The position numbers and the translations under genes were made by a program. Of a stretch of 5,012 nucleotides of DNA, positions 1 to 5,012 are shown in pieces (within the stretch, counting starts at the first letter, position 1; the number at the start of each line of letters is the position of its first letter). The notes beneath the pieces are model-generated. The model had not been told where the DNA came from. It worked only from the letters and a program-made list of their open reading frames with translations, and did no database searches. Source of the stretch: RUG11783 sp964599695. GTDB taxonomy: Bacteria > Bacillota > Clostridia > Oscillospirales > Ruminococcaceae. The stretch lies in assembly GCA_964599695.1 (NCBI GenBank), contig CAZRGP010000063.1, positions 1 through 5,012 of the forward strand, given 5' to 3'.

Positions 1-74
1 TTGTCTTATTTTCTGTTAGAGCTTTTACGCCGCCCCAACTTTTATTCTAGAACCTCTTTTTTGGGGGAATGATT

Positions 75-91
75 TGACCCTTTAAGGGTCA
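75..91. promoter_or_regulatory. Candidate operator upstream of the VTC/DUF4956 operon
   Basis: A perfect inverted repeat, TGACCCTT-T-AAGGGTCA (8-bp arms around one central T), lies 54 bp before the first start codon. The sequence also reads as a direct repeat: TTTAAGG at 81-87 recurs at 92-98, an 11-bp period (one helical turn). If the TATGAT at 108-113 is the -10 element, the palindrome centre falls near -36, where a regulator would overlap the -35 region. With a 1-nt centre it is better read as a protein-binding DNA palindrome than as an RNA hairpin, and no U-tract follows it. No regulator family could be assigned. The 11-bp direct-repeat spacing recalls PhoP boxes, but the repeat does not match TT(A/T)ACA. 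Confidence 0.4.
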
Positions 92-107
92 TTTAAGGTT
101 CGGGGAG

Positions 108-113
108 TATGAT
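108..113 (+). promoter_or_regulatory. Possible -10 element of the VTC/DUF4956 operon
   Basis: TATGAT matches the sigma-A -10 consensus at 5 of 6 positions and would give a leader of about 26 nt before the ATG at 146. No acceptable -35 sits 16-18 bp upstream. The nearest TTGACC (74-79) is 28 bp away, too far for a normal promoter, and it overlaps the palindrome. If this -10 is real, the promoter probably depends on an activator bound at the palindrome or direct repeat. This is a weak call. Confidence 0.3.
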
Positions 114-145
114 GTAGTCACAACAGAGGAACAGGAGGTTTCAAG

Positions 146-901
146 ATGAACAACTACATCGGATCATTCGCCAGAATGGAGAAGAAATATATCCTCGACA
201 GAAAGACCATGACGGAATTCCTTGCAAGGATTTCTGAAGATATAGAATTTGATAGCTATCCGAAGTCCATCATCAACAGCATCTACTTTGATACGGAAGA
301 TGACAAACTGATCCGGCGCTCACTGGAGAAGCCATACTACAAGGAGAAACTCAGGCTGCGCACATACACCGGGATCGTGGACAACAAAACACAGGCGTTC
401 GCTGAGATCAAGAAGAAGGTGGACGGAATCGTTTATAAGCGCAGGATCACGGGAGAGTATGGACCGCTCAAAGCCTGGTTATCCGGAGAAGGTACGGCTC
501 CGAACGGCGGTCAGATCACAAAGGAGATCGGATATCTGCCCCAGTTCTACGGAAAGATGGTTCCGGCAATGCAGATCGTCTACAGGAGAGACTCCTTCGT
601 AGCACGAGAGGACCATGAACTCAGGATAACCTTTGACACCGATGTGATCTGGAGAAACTGGAAACTGAAAGAGGATGGAAACGCCTACGGGTTTCGCCTG
701 ATACCGGAAGATACGGTTCTGATGGAAGTCAAGGCTTCCGGAAAGACCATCCCGCTTTGGCTCATCCGTGCCATAGAAGAATTTGAGATACTTCCTTCTT
801 CCGTATCCAAGTATGGTGAAGCTTACAGGATAACAAAGGAAGCTGCCGGGGAGACCGTTCCCGGAACAAAAGAGAAAGTGAGGTTTAACAACTATGTCTA
901 A
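146..901 (+). CDS. VTC-domain polyphosphate polymerase-like protein
   Basis: This 251-aa soluble protein has the bacterial VTC (CYTH-like triphosphate tunnel) fold seen in the catalytic domain of yeast Vtc4, which builds polyphosphate from NTP gamma-phosphates. Visible family motifs, in order, are RMEKKY at residues 10-15, SIYFDT at 45-50, KLRLR at 68-72 (basic tunnel residues), EIKKK at 87-91 followed by YKRR at 97-100, YRRDS at 146-150, LRITFD at 159-164, MEVK at 193-196 (the metal-binding Glu position) and SKYGEAY at 221-227. No membrane segment or signal peptide is visible, so it should act in the cytosol. The domain fills nearly the whole chain, so it looks complete. The ATG at 146 follows AGGAGG at 133-138 with good spacing. 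An internal ATG at 176 (residue 11) would cut into the RMEKKY motif. The stop overlaps the next start by 8 nt, which implies translational coupling with the DUF4956 protein. Polymerase activity is inferred from the family. Some prokaryotic VTC proteins are uncharacterised and may have another substrate. Confidence 0.88.
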   Translation: MNNYIGSFARMEKKYILDRKTMTEFLARISEDIEFDSYPKSIINSIYFDTEDDKLIRRSLEKPYYKEKLRLRTYTGIVDNKTQAFAEIKKKVDGIVYKRRITGEYGPLKAWLSGEGTAPNGGQITKEIGYLPQFYGKMVPAMQIVYRRDSFVAREDHELRITFDTDVIWRNWKLKEDGNAYGFRLIPEDTVLMEVKASGKTIPLWLIRAIEEFEILPSSVSKYGEAYRITKEAAGETVPGTKEKVRFNNYV

Positions 902-1571
902 TATATTGAGCAGCATCATCACAACTACGGAGATCTCCATGGGACAATTTGCCCTTTGTACATTGGCGTCGATCGTCCTCGGACTCTCTATTGCCGGGTT
1001 CCATTCCTACAGGAACAGAACATCATCCGGATTTCTGATCACAATCGGTTTGATCCCAGTGATCGTACAGGTCATCATCATGCTGGTCAACGGCAACCTT
1101 GGCGCCGGTGTGGCGGTAGCCGGAGCTTTCAGTTTGGTCCGCTTCCGCTCAGCACCCGGTACAGCAAGAGAGATCGGCAGTTTGTTCCTGGCAATGGCGG
1201 TAGGCCTTGCTACCGGAATGGGATATCTGATGATCGCGCTGCTTCTTGTCCTCGTGATCGGAGCGATGACCGCTGTTCTTCCAATGGTGTTCCATGAGAA
1301 CAATGAAACAAGACTTCTGCAGATCATCGTCCCTGAAGCGCTGGATTATGAGGGAGCGTTCGAAGAGATCCTTCCTAAATACACGCAGTCCTATGAACTG
1401 ACAGGCGTGAAAACAGCTCAGATGGGAACCGTATACAAGCTCATGTATGAGGTCGTCATGAAAAAAGATGTCTCTGCAAAGCAATTCCTGGATGAGCTCA
1501 GGGTGCGAAACGGCAATCTGGAAGTGTCGATGGGACGCTGTTTGGGCACAAGGGACGATGTCGGTCTCTAA
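894..1571 (+). CDS. DUF4956 membrane protein, partner of the VTC protein
   Basis: The 225-aa product has an N-terminal membrane half and a soluble C-terminal half. Hydrophobic segments lie at about residues 17-36, 47-66 and 95-131 (the last long enough for two passes). Between them is the DUF4956 signature: a Gly/Ala-rich run leading to AGAFSLVRFRSAPGTAREIG at 76-95. Residues 136-225 form a charged, mixed alpha/beta region (for example LLQIIVP, then YKLMYEVVMKK, then LRVRNGNLEVSMG), probably a small cytosolic ferredoxin/ACT-like domain. That fold guess is inference. The start overlaps the VTC stop by 8 nt, and GAGGT at 880-884 is placed 9 nt upstream of it. DUF4956 genes are frequently found next to VTC-domain genes in Firmicutes, but their biochemical role is not settled. 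A plausible role is membrane anchor or conduit for the polymer, by analogy with the membrane subunits of the yeast VTC complex. A strong hairpin 17 nt after the stop ends the operon. Confidence 0.85.
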   Translation: MSNILSSIITTTEISMGQFALCTLASIVLGLSIAGFHSYRNRTSSGFLITIGLIPVIVQVIIMLVNGNLGAGVAVAGAFSLVRFRSAPGTAREIGSLFLAMAVGLATGMGYLMIALLLVLVIGAMTAVLPMVFHENNETRLLQIIVPEALDYEGAFEEILPKYTQSYELTGVKTAQMGTVYKLMYEVVMKKDVSAKQFLDELRVRNGNLEVSMGRCLGTRDDVGL

Positions 1572-1587
1572 AGAACCTATTAAGATA

Positions 1588-1628
1588 AGCGGGACCTCGC
1601 TGCCAAACAGCGAGGTCCCGCTCTTGTT
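1588..1628 (+). terminator. Hairpin terminator after the VTC/DUF4956 operon
   Basis: A perfect 15-bp stem pairs 1588-1602 with 1608-1622 around the loop CCAAA. The run after it, CTTGTT, is only moderately U-rich, so termination strength is uncertain, but the stem is long, GC-rich and sits 17 nt after the stop codon. The next promoter's -35 begins within this trailing sequence. Confidence 0.8.
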
Positions 1629-1656
1629 GCAAAGCAAGTGTGAGAACCGATATAAT
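1627..1656 (+). promoter_or_regulatory. Sigma-A-type promoter of the acetyltransferase gene
   Basis: TTGCAA (1627-1632, 4 of 6 to the -35 consensus) is followed after 18 bp by a perfect TATAAT (1651-1656). Transcription should start near 1663, giving a leader of about 20 nt before the ATG at 1684. The promoter directly abuts the preceding terminator hairpin, which makes the acetyltransferase its own transcription unit. Confidence 0.72.
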
Positions 1657-1683
1657 TGCACAAAAAGAGACAGGATGGGAGCG

Positions 1684-2250
1684 ATGGAAGAGTATTTGGC
1701 AGGCTACTCCAAAGACTGGTGGGAGGAAGCGAAAAGGAACCGGATTCTGGTGAGAGAATACAACACGATCGATCCAACAGATCTGGAAGGTAAATACCGG
1801 ATCCTGCAGGAACTTCTCGGTGCGGTGTCCCGCGTTACGGTGATCGAGCCGCCGTTTTACTGCGATAATGGAAAGAATATCTATTTAGGGCACAATTTCT
1901 ACTCGAACTACAATTTTGTGGTGCTGGATGCAGCGAAGATCACGATAGGTGACAATGTTGTTGTAGGACCGAATGTCACTATCGTAGCTGCGGATCACCC
2001 CATACACCCGGAATCGAGGACCAACGGGGAATCTTTTCCGATCACCTGTGCTCCGGTGGAGATCGGAGACGATGTTTGGATCGGAGCGGGAGTTACGGTA
2101 TTAAAGGGCGTGAAGATCGGGAAGGGTTCCGTGATCGGAGCACATTCCCTTGTCACAAGGGATATTCCTCCCATGGTCGTTGCCGCAGGGACACCATGTC
2201 GCGTACTGAGAGCGATCACCGAAGAAGACCGTTTTTCATGGGAAGAGTAG
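1684..2250 (+). CDS. Sugar/maltose O-acetyltransferase-like protein (LbH fold)
   Basis: The 188-aa product belongs to the Maa/NodL/LacA family of hexapeptide-repeat acetyltransferases, which transfer acetyl from acetyl-CoA to a sugar hydroxyl in the cytosol. The N-terminal helical part (about 1-50) carries the family's REYN...DPTD pattern. Imperfect hexapeptide repeats run from about residue 65 to 165, with turns such as KITIGDN, VEIGDDVWIGAGV and VKIGKGSVIGAHS. The catalytic His is expected at H105 in AADHP. DDVWIGAG (129-136) and the ending VAAGTPCRVLR (166-176) are typical acetyl-CoA-site and closing motifs. The length is normal for the family. The frame stays open upstream to 1468, but that stretch overlaps the DUF4956 gene, the terminator and the promoter. 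ATG 1684 is preferred over ATG 1675 because AGGA at 1672-1675 then sits 8 nt upstream. The exact sugar acceptor cannot be read from sequence, so no gene symbol is given. Confidence 0.88.
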   Translation: MEEYLAGYSKDWWEEAKRNRILVREYNTIDPTDLEGKYRILQELLGAVSRVTVIEPPFYCDNGKNIYLGHNFYSNYNFVVLDAAKITIGDNVVVGPNVTIVAADHPIHPESRTNGESFPITCAPVEIGDDVWIGAGVTVLKGVKIGKGSVIGAHSLVTRDIPPMVVAAGTPCRVLRAITEEDRFSWEE

Positions 2251-2273
2251 GAAACATAGTCCTCATACAAGAT

Positions 2274-2300
2274 AAAAAAACGAGGTCATGCCTCGTTTTT
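2274..2300. terminator. Bidirectional terminator between the acetyltransferase gene and bioY
   Basis: A 10-bp stem pairs AAAAACGAGG (2276-2285) with CCTCGTTTTT (2291-2300) around the 5-nt loop TCATG. With A-runs on one side and T-runs on the other it works in either direction and serves both convergent genes. The bioY stop codon (TGA, 2286-2288 on the minus strand) lies in the loop, so one arm of the hairpin encodes the last bioY codons. Confidence 0.88.
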
Positions 2301-2837
2301 GATGTTTAAAGCCTTTTTGACTCGTCCACCGATTACATACGCAAGAACGAGTTTGATCAGATCGGGGATGATAAAGGGATACACACACCATCCAAGCACG
2401 GTCTGAAGGGAAACACTGCCGTTGGTTGCGGAGTATACGCGGATGAACCACAACGTTCCGAGGGTGTAGACTCCGGCAAGTCCGAGGATCATCGCTGCGA
2501 TACGAAGCGGTGCGCTTTCCTTGTTGATCTTGGTCAGCACGATATAGATGATGCCGGTGACCAGAAATCCGACGATGTATCCGCCTGTGGAGCTCAGTAG
2601 TTTGGAGATGCCTCCCTGAAAATTGGAAAACACGGGAAGACCGATGGCGCCGAGCAGGATATATAAGGCAATGGCGACAGTTCCTTTGAGCCCTCCCAGG
2701 AGTTCCAGGGCGACAAACACACCGAAGGTCTGAAGAGTAAAAGGAACAACTGAAGGGATTGTGATCCAGGAACATACACAGATAAGGGCGGTTACCATGG
2801 CGATCTGCGTCATGCTCTTAACATTGATCTTATTCAC
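2286..2837 (-). CDS. bioY: BioY, biotin-binding S component of an ECF transporter
   Basis: The 183-aa hydrophobic protein has about six membrane segments and the BioY signatures: VPFTLQTFGVF at residues 31-41, YILLGAIGLPVF at 59-70, then FQGG and the STGGYIVGF motif at 83-91, and the C-terminal pattern YPFIIPDLIK. BioY binds biotin at the membrane and imports it together with the shared EcfT/EcfA modules, which are not in this window and presumably lie elsewhere. The start is taken as GTG at 2837 because AGAGG (2845-2849) sits 7 nt upstream. The frame extends to a TTG at 2870, but that codon falls in the probable -10 box and would not be transcribed. The final motif is slightly unusual: SSTGGY where GPTGGY is most common. 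The stop is embedded in the shared terminator loop. No biotin biosynthesis gene is adjacent. Confidence 0.92.
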   Translation of the reverse strand: MNKINVKSMTQIAMVTALICVCSWITIPSVVPFTLQTFGVFVALELLGGLKGTVAIALYILLGAIGLPVFSNFQGGISKLLSSTGGYIVGFLVTGIIYIVLTKINKESAPLRIAAMILGLAGVYTLGTLWFIRVYSATNGSVSLQTVLGWCVYPFIIPDLIKLVLAYVIGGRVKKALNIKNEA

Positions 2838-2844
2838 GATATGA

Positions 2845-2849
2845 CCTCT
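2845..2849 (-). promoter_or_regulatory. Ribosome binding site that fixes the bioY GTG start
   Basis: AGAGG on the minus strand lies 7 nt before the GTG at 2837. It supports that start over the in-frame TTG at 2870, which has no comparable site and overlaps the promoter. Confidence 0.72.
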
Positions 2850-2869
2850 TTTCGATTTATTGCGTTTCA

Positions 2870-2898
2870 ATTATCAGTTTTTTATGATCTTTTTACAA
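2870..2898 (-). promoter_or_regulatory. bioY: Promoter of bioY
   Basis: On the minus strand TTGTAA (2893-2898, 4 of 6 to the -35) is followed after exactly 17 bp by GATAAT (2870-2875, 5 of 6 to the -10). Transcription should begin near 2863, about 26 nt ahead of the GTG start. A TTGTAA-like half resembles one arm of BirA operators, but no matching second arm is visible, so biotin-dependent repression is not supported by the sequence alone. Confidence 0.62.
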
Positions 2899-2924
2899 GG
2901 CTCGTATCATTTTTCTGCGAAAGG

Positions 2925-2932
2925 TATAAAAT
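2925..2932 (+). promoter_or_regulatory. Possible -10 region of the zinc-ribbon operon
   Basis: TATAAAAT contains two overlapping 5-of-6 matches to the -10 consensus and lies about 32 nt before the TTG start, leaving a leader of about 25 nt. The -35 positions (TCGTAT or GTATCA around 2902-2909) are poor, so the promoter is weak or regulated. It is divergent from the bioY promoter, with about 30 bp between the bioY -35 and this -10. Confidence 0.35.
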
Positions 2933-2947
2933 ATATCCTAGAACATC

Positions 2948-2953
2948 AGGAGG
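2948..2953 (+). promoter_or_regulatory. Ribosome binding site that fixes a TTG start
   Basis: AGGAGG ends 10 nt before the in-frame TTG at 2964. No in-frame ATG or GTG lies nearby downstream, and the first Cys pair of the zinc ribbon begins only five codons after the TTG. The site therefore places the start at 2964 (or less likely TTG 2970) rather than at the upstream ATG at 2841. Confidence 0.65.
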
Positions 2954-2963
2954 AATTGTTGAT

Positions 2964-3719
2964 TTGGGTTTGATTACATGTGCCTCATGCGGAGCCCGGT
3001 ATGACGACAGAGAGAAGGTCTGTCCCTATTGCGGGGCTGAGAACGCAGCGGTCTCGGTGAAAGAGCAGATGGACTATCTCGCTGCGATGGAGGAGAAGAA
3101 AAACAGACTGAATGATGAAGTCCCGCGCCAGAAGACCAAACGTGCTCTTACGAAGATCACAAAAGGCGGTATGGTAGTAGCAGGACTTTTCGTTGTGTTC
3201 GCGCTCCTGGCGGCAGGTGCCAGCATCTTAGCTGCGAGACAACGTCGGGATTTTCAGCAGAAAGCCTTGGAGACGCTTGAAGGATACTACGTCCAGAATG
3301 ATTATGAGAGCATGCTGGAATACATGGAAAAGAACGATGATCTCTACTCAGCTACCTATGATAAGTATGATTATCTTTCTGAGGTCTACTACTATTATCA
3401 GTCCGGAAAAGAATATCTTGAGGAAGACCTCAGTTTTCTGAAAAAGAACTCCAATTACACGGACGGGTGGTCGGAAAATCTCGGTATGGATATCTCCTAT
3501 CTGTTCCGGGCACTCAGCATCCTGCGGGATCTTGAGGAAGACGGTTATGTCTACAATGAGGAGAGCGGAGTCTTATATCTGAGAGACCTGATTCTTCCAG
3601 TCCTTCGTGATACCTGCATGCTCACCGAATCCGAGATTCAGGAAGGCATCGAGCGATATGAAGATTTTAATACGGATTATGCCGATTACGGTGAAATGGT
3701 CCTTGGGAGGGTGATCTGA
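2964..3719 (+). CDS. Zinc-ribbon single-pass membrane protein, first of three paralogs
   Basis: From the TTG start the product is 251 aa. An N-terminal zinc ribbon has C6-x2-C9 and C20-P-Y-C23 with a 10-residue spacer. A charged linker (about 30-67, probably helical) leads to one membrane segment at about 69-90. An outer domain of about 160 residues follows, rich in Tyr, Asp and Glu (for example GYYVQNDYESM at 107-117 and a run of four Tyr shortly after YDKY at 132-135). The basic residues before the membrane segment suggest the ribbon is cytosolic and the C-terminal domain outside. The stop overlaps the next ATG as TGATG, so translation is coupled. This layout (zinc ribbon, one membrane helix, outer domain) resembles TcaA/YvbJ-type proteins of Firmicutes only in architecture. 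I do not recognise the outer domain and assign no function. The frame continues upstream to an ATG at 2841, but that stretch crosses the bioY promoter and has no ribosome site. Confidence 0.82.
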   Translation: MGLITCASCGARYDDREKVCPYCGAENAAVSVKEQMDYLAAMEEKKNRLNDEVPRQKTKRALTKITKGGMVVAGLFVVFALLAAGASILAARQRRDFQQKALETLEGYYVQNDYESMLEYMEKNDDLYSATYDKYDYLSEVYYYYQSGKEYLEEDLSFLKKNSNYTDGWSENLGMDISYLFRALSILRDLEEDGYVYNEESGVLYLRDLILPVLRDTCMLTESEIQEGIERYEDFNTDYADYGEMVLGRVI

Positions 3720-4474
3720 TGCAATGTAAGAACTGCGGCAGTCACTACAGGATGCGGGATCTCGCATGTCCTTACTGCGGAACGGAGAATTCACTTGGAA
3801 GGATCTGGATGCAGCAACGGACCAGCGCAGAGATCGCCTATGAGAAAGAACGTATCGAAGCGGGGAAAAGATGGTCTCCGTTCATTTACAACCGCGCGAT
3901 AACCCGTGTCATCGTAGTTGAAATCGCATTATTTGTGCTTCTTTTTGCGGCTGCCGGTGTATTTTTCGGGGGAAGGCAGATCGTCAATACCCTCTTCTCA
4001 AAACGTCGGGTAGAAGAGGCGGTTTCTCAGATGAGTGTGCTGCTCGAGGAAGAGAGGTACGGCGAACTTCGCGGTATTTATGACGATTACTGGGAGTATC
4101 TCGATGACGAGGATCCTCAGGTGGAGAGAATCAAGCAGATCGCTGATCTTGTTTACCGACACGATAATTTTATGAATACGAAACTGTCCTTCTTTGCGCT
4201 GACAACAGAGAAAAAGCAAGAGGATACCTATATGTTGAATTACCTGTTGCACTCCGCTATAAGCCTGTATGGCTATGAGCCGTATTATGGGTTCGAGATA
4301 TCTGACGAAGCTGCAAAACTGAGGGAAGAATACCGGGAGGAGGTTCGGAGTTTTCTGATCGGATATCTTAAGCTGACAGAAGAGGAGTATGAGGAACTCA
4401 TATCCATCGATTATCTGTACACCGAGGATGCTGATTCCTGGGAGAAAGTGGTGAGGGAAAGAAATGGCTGGTAA
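3719..4474 (+). CDS. Zinc-ribbon single-pass membrane protein, second paralog
   Basis: The 251-aa product has the same plan and exactly the same length as the preceding gene's product. It has C3-x2-C6 and C17-P-Y-C20 with the same 10-residue spacing, a charged linker, one membrane segment at about 64-84 and an acidic outer domain. The ribbons align closely: GxxY then CPYCGxEN in both. Tyr114 falls at the same residue number in both proteins, within an ExxRYGEL / QNDYESM stretch. The outer domains are otherwise strongly diverged, so duplication is probably old. The start ATG shares one base with the previous stop (TGATG), and GGGAGG at 3705-3710 sits 8 nt upstream. The 3' end overlaps the next gene by 11 nt. 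Function is unknown. Zinc binding is inferred from the four cysteines. Confidence 0.85.
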   Translation: MQCKNCGSHYRMRDLACPYCGTENSLGRIWMQQRTSAEIAYEKERIEAGKRWSPFIYNRAITRVIVVEIALFVLLFAAAGVFFGGRQIVNTLFSKRRVEEAVSQMSVLLEEERYGELRGIYDDYWEYLDDEDPQVERIKQIADLVYRHDNFMNTKLSFFALTTEKKQEDTYMLNYLLHSAISLYGYEPYYGFEISDEAAKLREEYREEVRSFLIGYLKLTEEEYEELISIDYLYTEDADSWEKVVRERNGW

Positions 4475-4910
4475 AAGAAATATGATCTCTACACCATCTG
4501 CCGGAAAATTGACGGTCAAGACGATCCTGGCCATATTGATCGGTATGTTTGTAGGATTGCTGGGCATGACGTTGTTGTACGGTATCTCTGAAGATTTTGT
4601 CGATTATGGCGATGACACTGCTGCGATGATCAACAACTGCAATCGGTATTACTACGAGAAGGATTACGGTTCGCTGAGAGATTCGCTGACTACCTGGAGT
4701 CTGTACTCGGAAGAATATGACAAATACTGGGAGATCTGTGACGCGTATGCGCAGTATGTCCAGTGTATCGAGTATGCCGAAATGGATGGAATGGAGGACG
4801 AACTGAAACTTGCACAGGCAGAACTCGGCCTCATGGCACAGCAATGCCGATTTGCGGAAAATCAAAACCGCCTCGATCAGTTTGCGCAAGAAGTCTTGTC
4901 TTTGGAATAA
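4464..4910 (+). CDS. Small membrane protein related to its two neighbours but lacking the zinc ribbon
   Basis: The 148-aa product has a short basic N-terminus, one membrane segment at about 17-41 and a Tyr/acid-rich outer domain. It has no CxxC pairs. The outer domain resembles that of the first zinc-ribbon protein: YY..(K/N)DY.S at 63-70 matches residues 108-116 there, and LYS..YDKY at 80-88 matches 127-135, with one residue of gap between the two blocks. It therefore looks like a third, ribbon-less member of the same family, not a truncated copy: it has its own ribosome site (GAGGG at 4453-4457, 6 nt before the ATG) and overlaps the previous gene by 11 nt. The C-terminal half (about 100-148) is a likely amphipathic helix rich in Glu, Ala and Gln. 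Function is unknown. Confidence 0.8.
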   Translation: MAGKRNMISTPSAGKLTVKTILAILIGMFVGLLGMTLLYGISEDFVDYGDDTAAMINNCNRYYYEKDYGSLRDSLTTWSLYSEEYDKYWEICDAYAQYVQCIEYAEMDGMEDELKLAQAELGLMAQQCRFAENQNRLDQFAQEVLSLE

Positions 4911-4922
4911 TCAAAAAGAAAT

Positions 4923-4963
4923 AAGAGGAGCAGATGCACCGGTATGATGCATCTGCTCCTTTT
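4923..4963 (+). terminator. Terminator of the zinc-ribbon operon
   Basis: A perfect 13-bp stem pairs 4926-4938 with 4948-4960 around the 9-nt loop CCGGTATGA. It is extended by A-U and G-U pairs into the flanking A-rich and U-rich tails (4923-4925 with 4961-4963). A TTTT run at 4960-4963 follows. It starts about 13 nt after the last stop codon. The intron-like sequence begins directly after it. Confidence 0.88.
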
Positions 4964-4967
4964 CGTA

Positions 4968-5012
4968 GTATGACGGGCATGTCCCGAATCTAGGGTGAAA
5001 GTCCCAAAGGGC
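4968..5012 (+). mobile_element. Probable 5' end of a group IIC intron, cut by the window edge
   Basis: From about 4968 the sequence starts GTATG (group II consensus GTGYG). It then shows CGGGCATG followed by a CCCG that can pair back, and next TCTAGGGTGAAAGTCCC (4989-5005), in which GGG and CCC close a TGAAAGT loop. From memory, the crystallised Oceanobacillus iheyensis group IIC intron begins with the same order of elements: GTGTG, CCGGCATGGG, then TCTATAGGGTGAGAGTCCC. Group IIC introns typically insert just downstream of terminator hairpins, and here a terminator stem ends at 4960. The exact first base is uncertain: 4968 fits best, and 4965 is possible. Domains beyond the first part of domain I and any maturase gene lie outside the window. 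Confidence 0.65.

Noticed and set aside
33..66. CCCCAA/TTGGGG inverted repeat enclosing the palindrome TTCTAGAA
   Set aside because: The 6-bp arms are separated by 22 nt and do not extend into a longer stem. No T-run follows the second arm, and the palindrome is short enough to occur by chance. It could be the tail of an upstream terminator, but this cannot be supported.
1149..1661. Long open frame on the minus strand across the DUF4956 gene and its terminator
   Set aside because: It is antisense to a clear coding gene, crosses a terminator, has a Cys/His-rich random-looking composition and shows no recognisable motif. Similar antisense frames at 479-940, 3998-4567 and 4398-4889 were rejected for the same reasons.
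1468..1683. In-frame upstream extension of the acetyltransferase
   Set aside because: It overlaps the DUF4956 gene in another frame and runs through the terminator hairpin and the perfect -10 box. The residues show no acetyltransferase similarity, and the ATG at 1684 has its own ribosome site.
2870..2898. BirA (biotin repressor) operator at the bioY promoter
   Set aside because: Only one TTGTAA-like half is present, which the -35 element already explains. No inverted partner such as GTTTACAA or GTTAACAA lies at the expected spacing.
2841..2963. ATG-started N-terminal extension of the first zinc-ribbon protein
   Set aside because: It would begin inside the bioY leader on the opposite strand, has no ribosome site, and lies upstream of the AGGAGG that fits the TTG at 2964. 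The second paralog starts right at its ribbon, as the shorter form does here.
146..4910. One large multi-gene system joining the polyphosphate, acetyltransferase, BioY and zinc-ribbon genes
   Set aside because: Terminators, separate promoters and a gene on the opposite strand divide the region into four transcription units, so joint function is not supported by the layout.

Overview
The window reads as a chromosomal segment of a low-to-mid GC Gram-positive bacterium of the Clostridia (Bacillota) type. This rests on strong AGGAGG-like ribosome binding sites, the use of TTG and GTG starts, compact operons closed by hairpin terminators, a solo bioY (the biotin S-component of an ECF transporter), and a VTC-domain polyphosphate polymerase paired with a DUF4956 membrane protein. 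The placement is inferred from style and gene content, not from a marker gene.

Layout: (1) 1-145 is a leader with a candidate operator and a -10 element. (2) 146-1571 is a two-gene operon: a VTC-domain polyphosphate polymerase-like protein overlapping by 8 nt with a DUF4956 membrane protein. It ends at a 15-bp hairpin (1588-1622). (3) A good promoter (1627-1656) abuts that hairpin and drives a single left-handed beta-helix O-acetyltransferase (1684-2250). (4) A bidirectional terminator (2276-2300) lies between the acetyltransferase and the convergent bioY (2286-2837, minus strand). (5) A divergent control region (2838-2963) separates bioY from a tightly coupled three-gene operon (2964-4910). 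Two of its genes encode zinc-ribbon single-pass membrane proteins of identical length (251 aa), and the third encodes a shorter protein without the ribbon. All three appear related to each other. (6) A 13-bp hairpin terminator (4926-4960) closes this operon. Within a few bases after it begins a sequence that looks like the 5' end of a group IIC intron, cut by the window edge.

How the genes work together: the VTC protein probably provides a cytosolic NTP-dependent polyphosphate (or related phosphate polymer) catalytic site, and the DUF4956 protein its membrane partner. The acetyltransferase and BioY look like independent single-gene units. The three-gene zinc-ribbon cassette has no assignable function. 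Its three related members with overlapping ends suggest a hetero-oligomeric membrane complex with cytosolic zinc-ribbon heads and tyrosine/acid-rich outer domains. It is the least explained part of the window. The group IIC-like sequence placed right behind a terminator hairpin matches the known insertion habit of that intron class.
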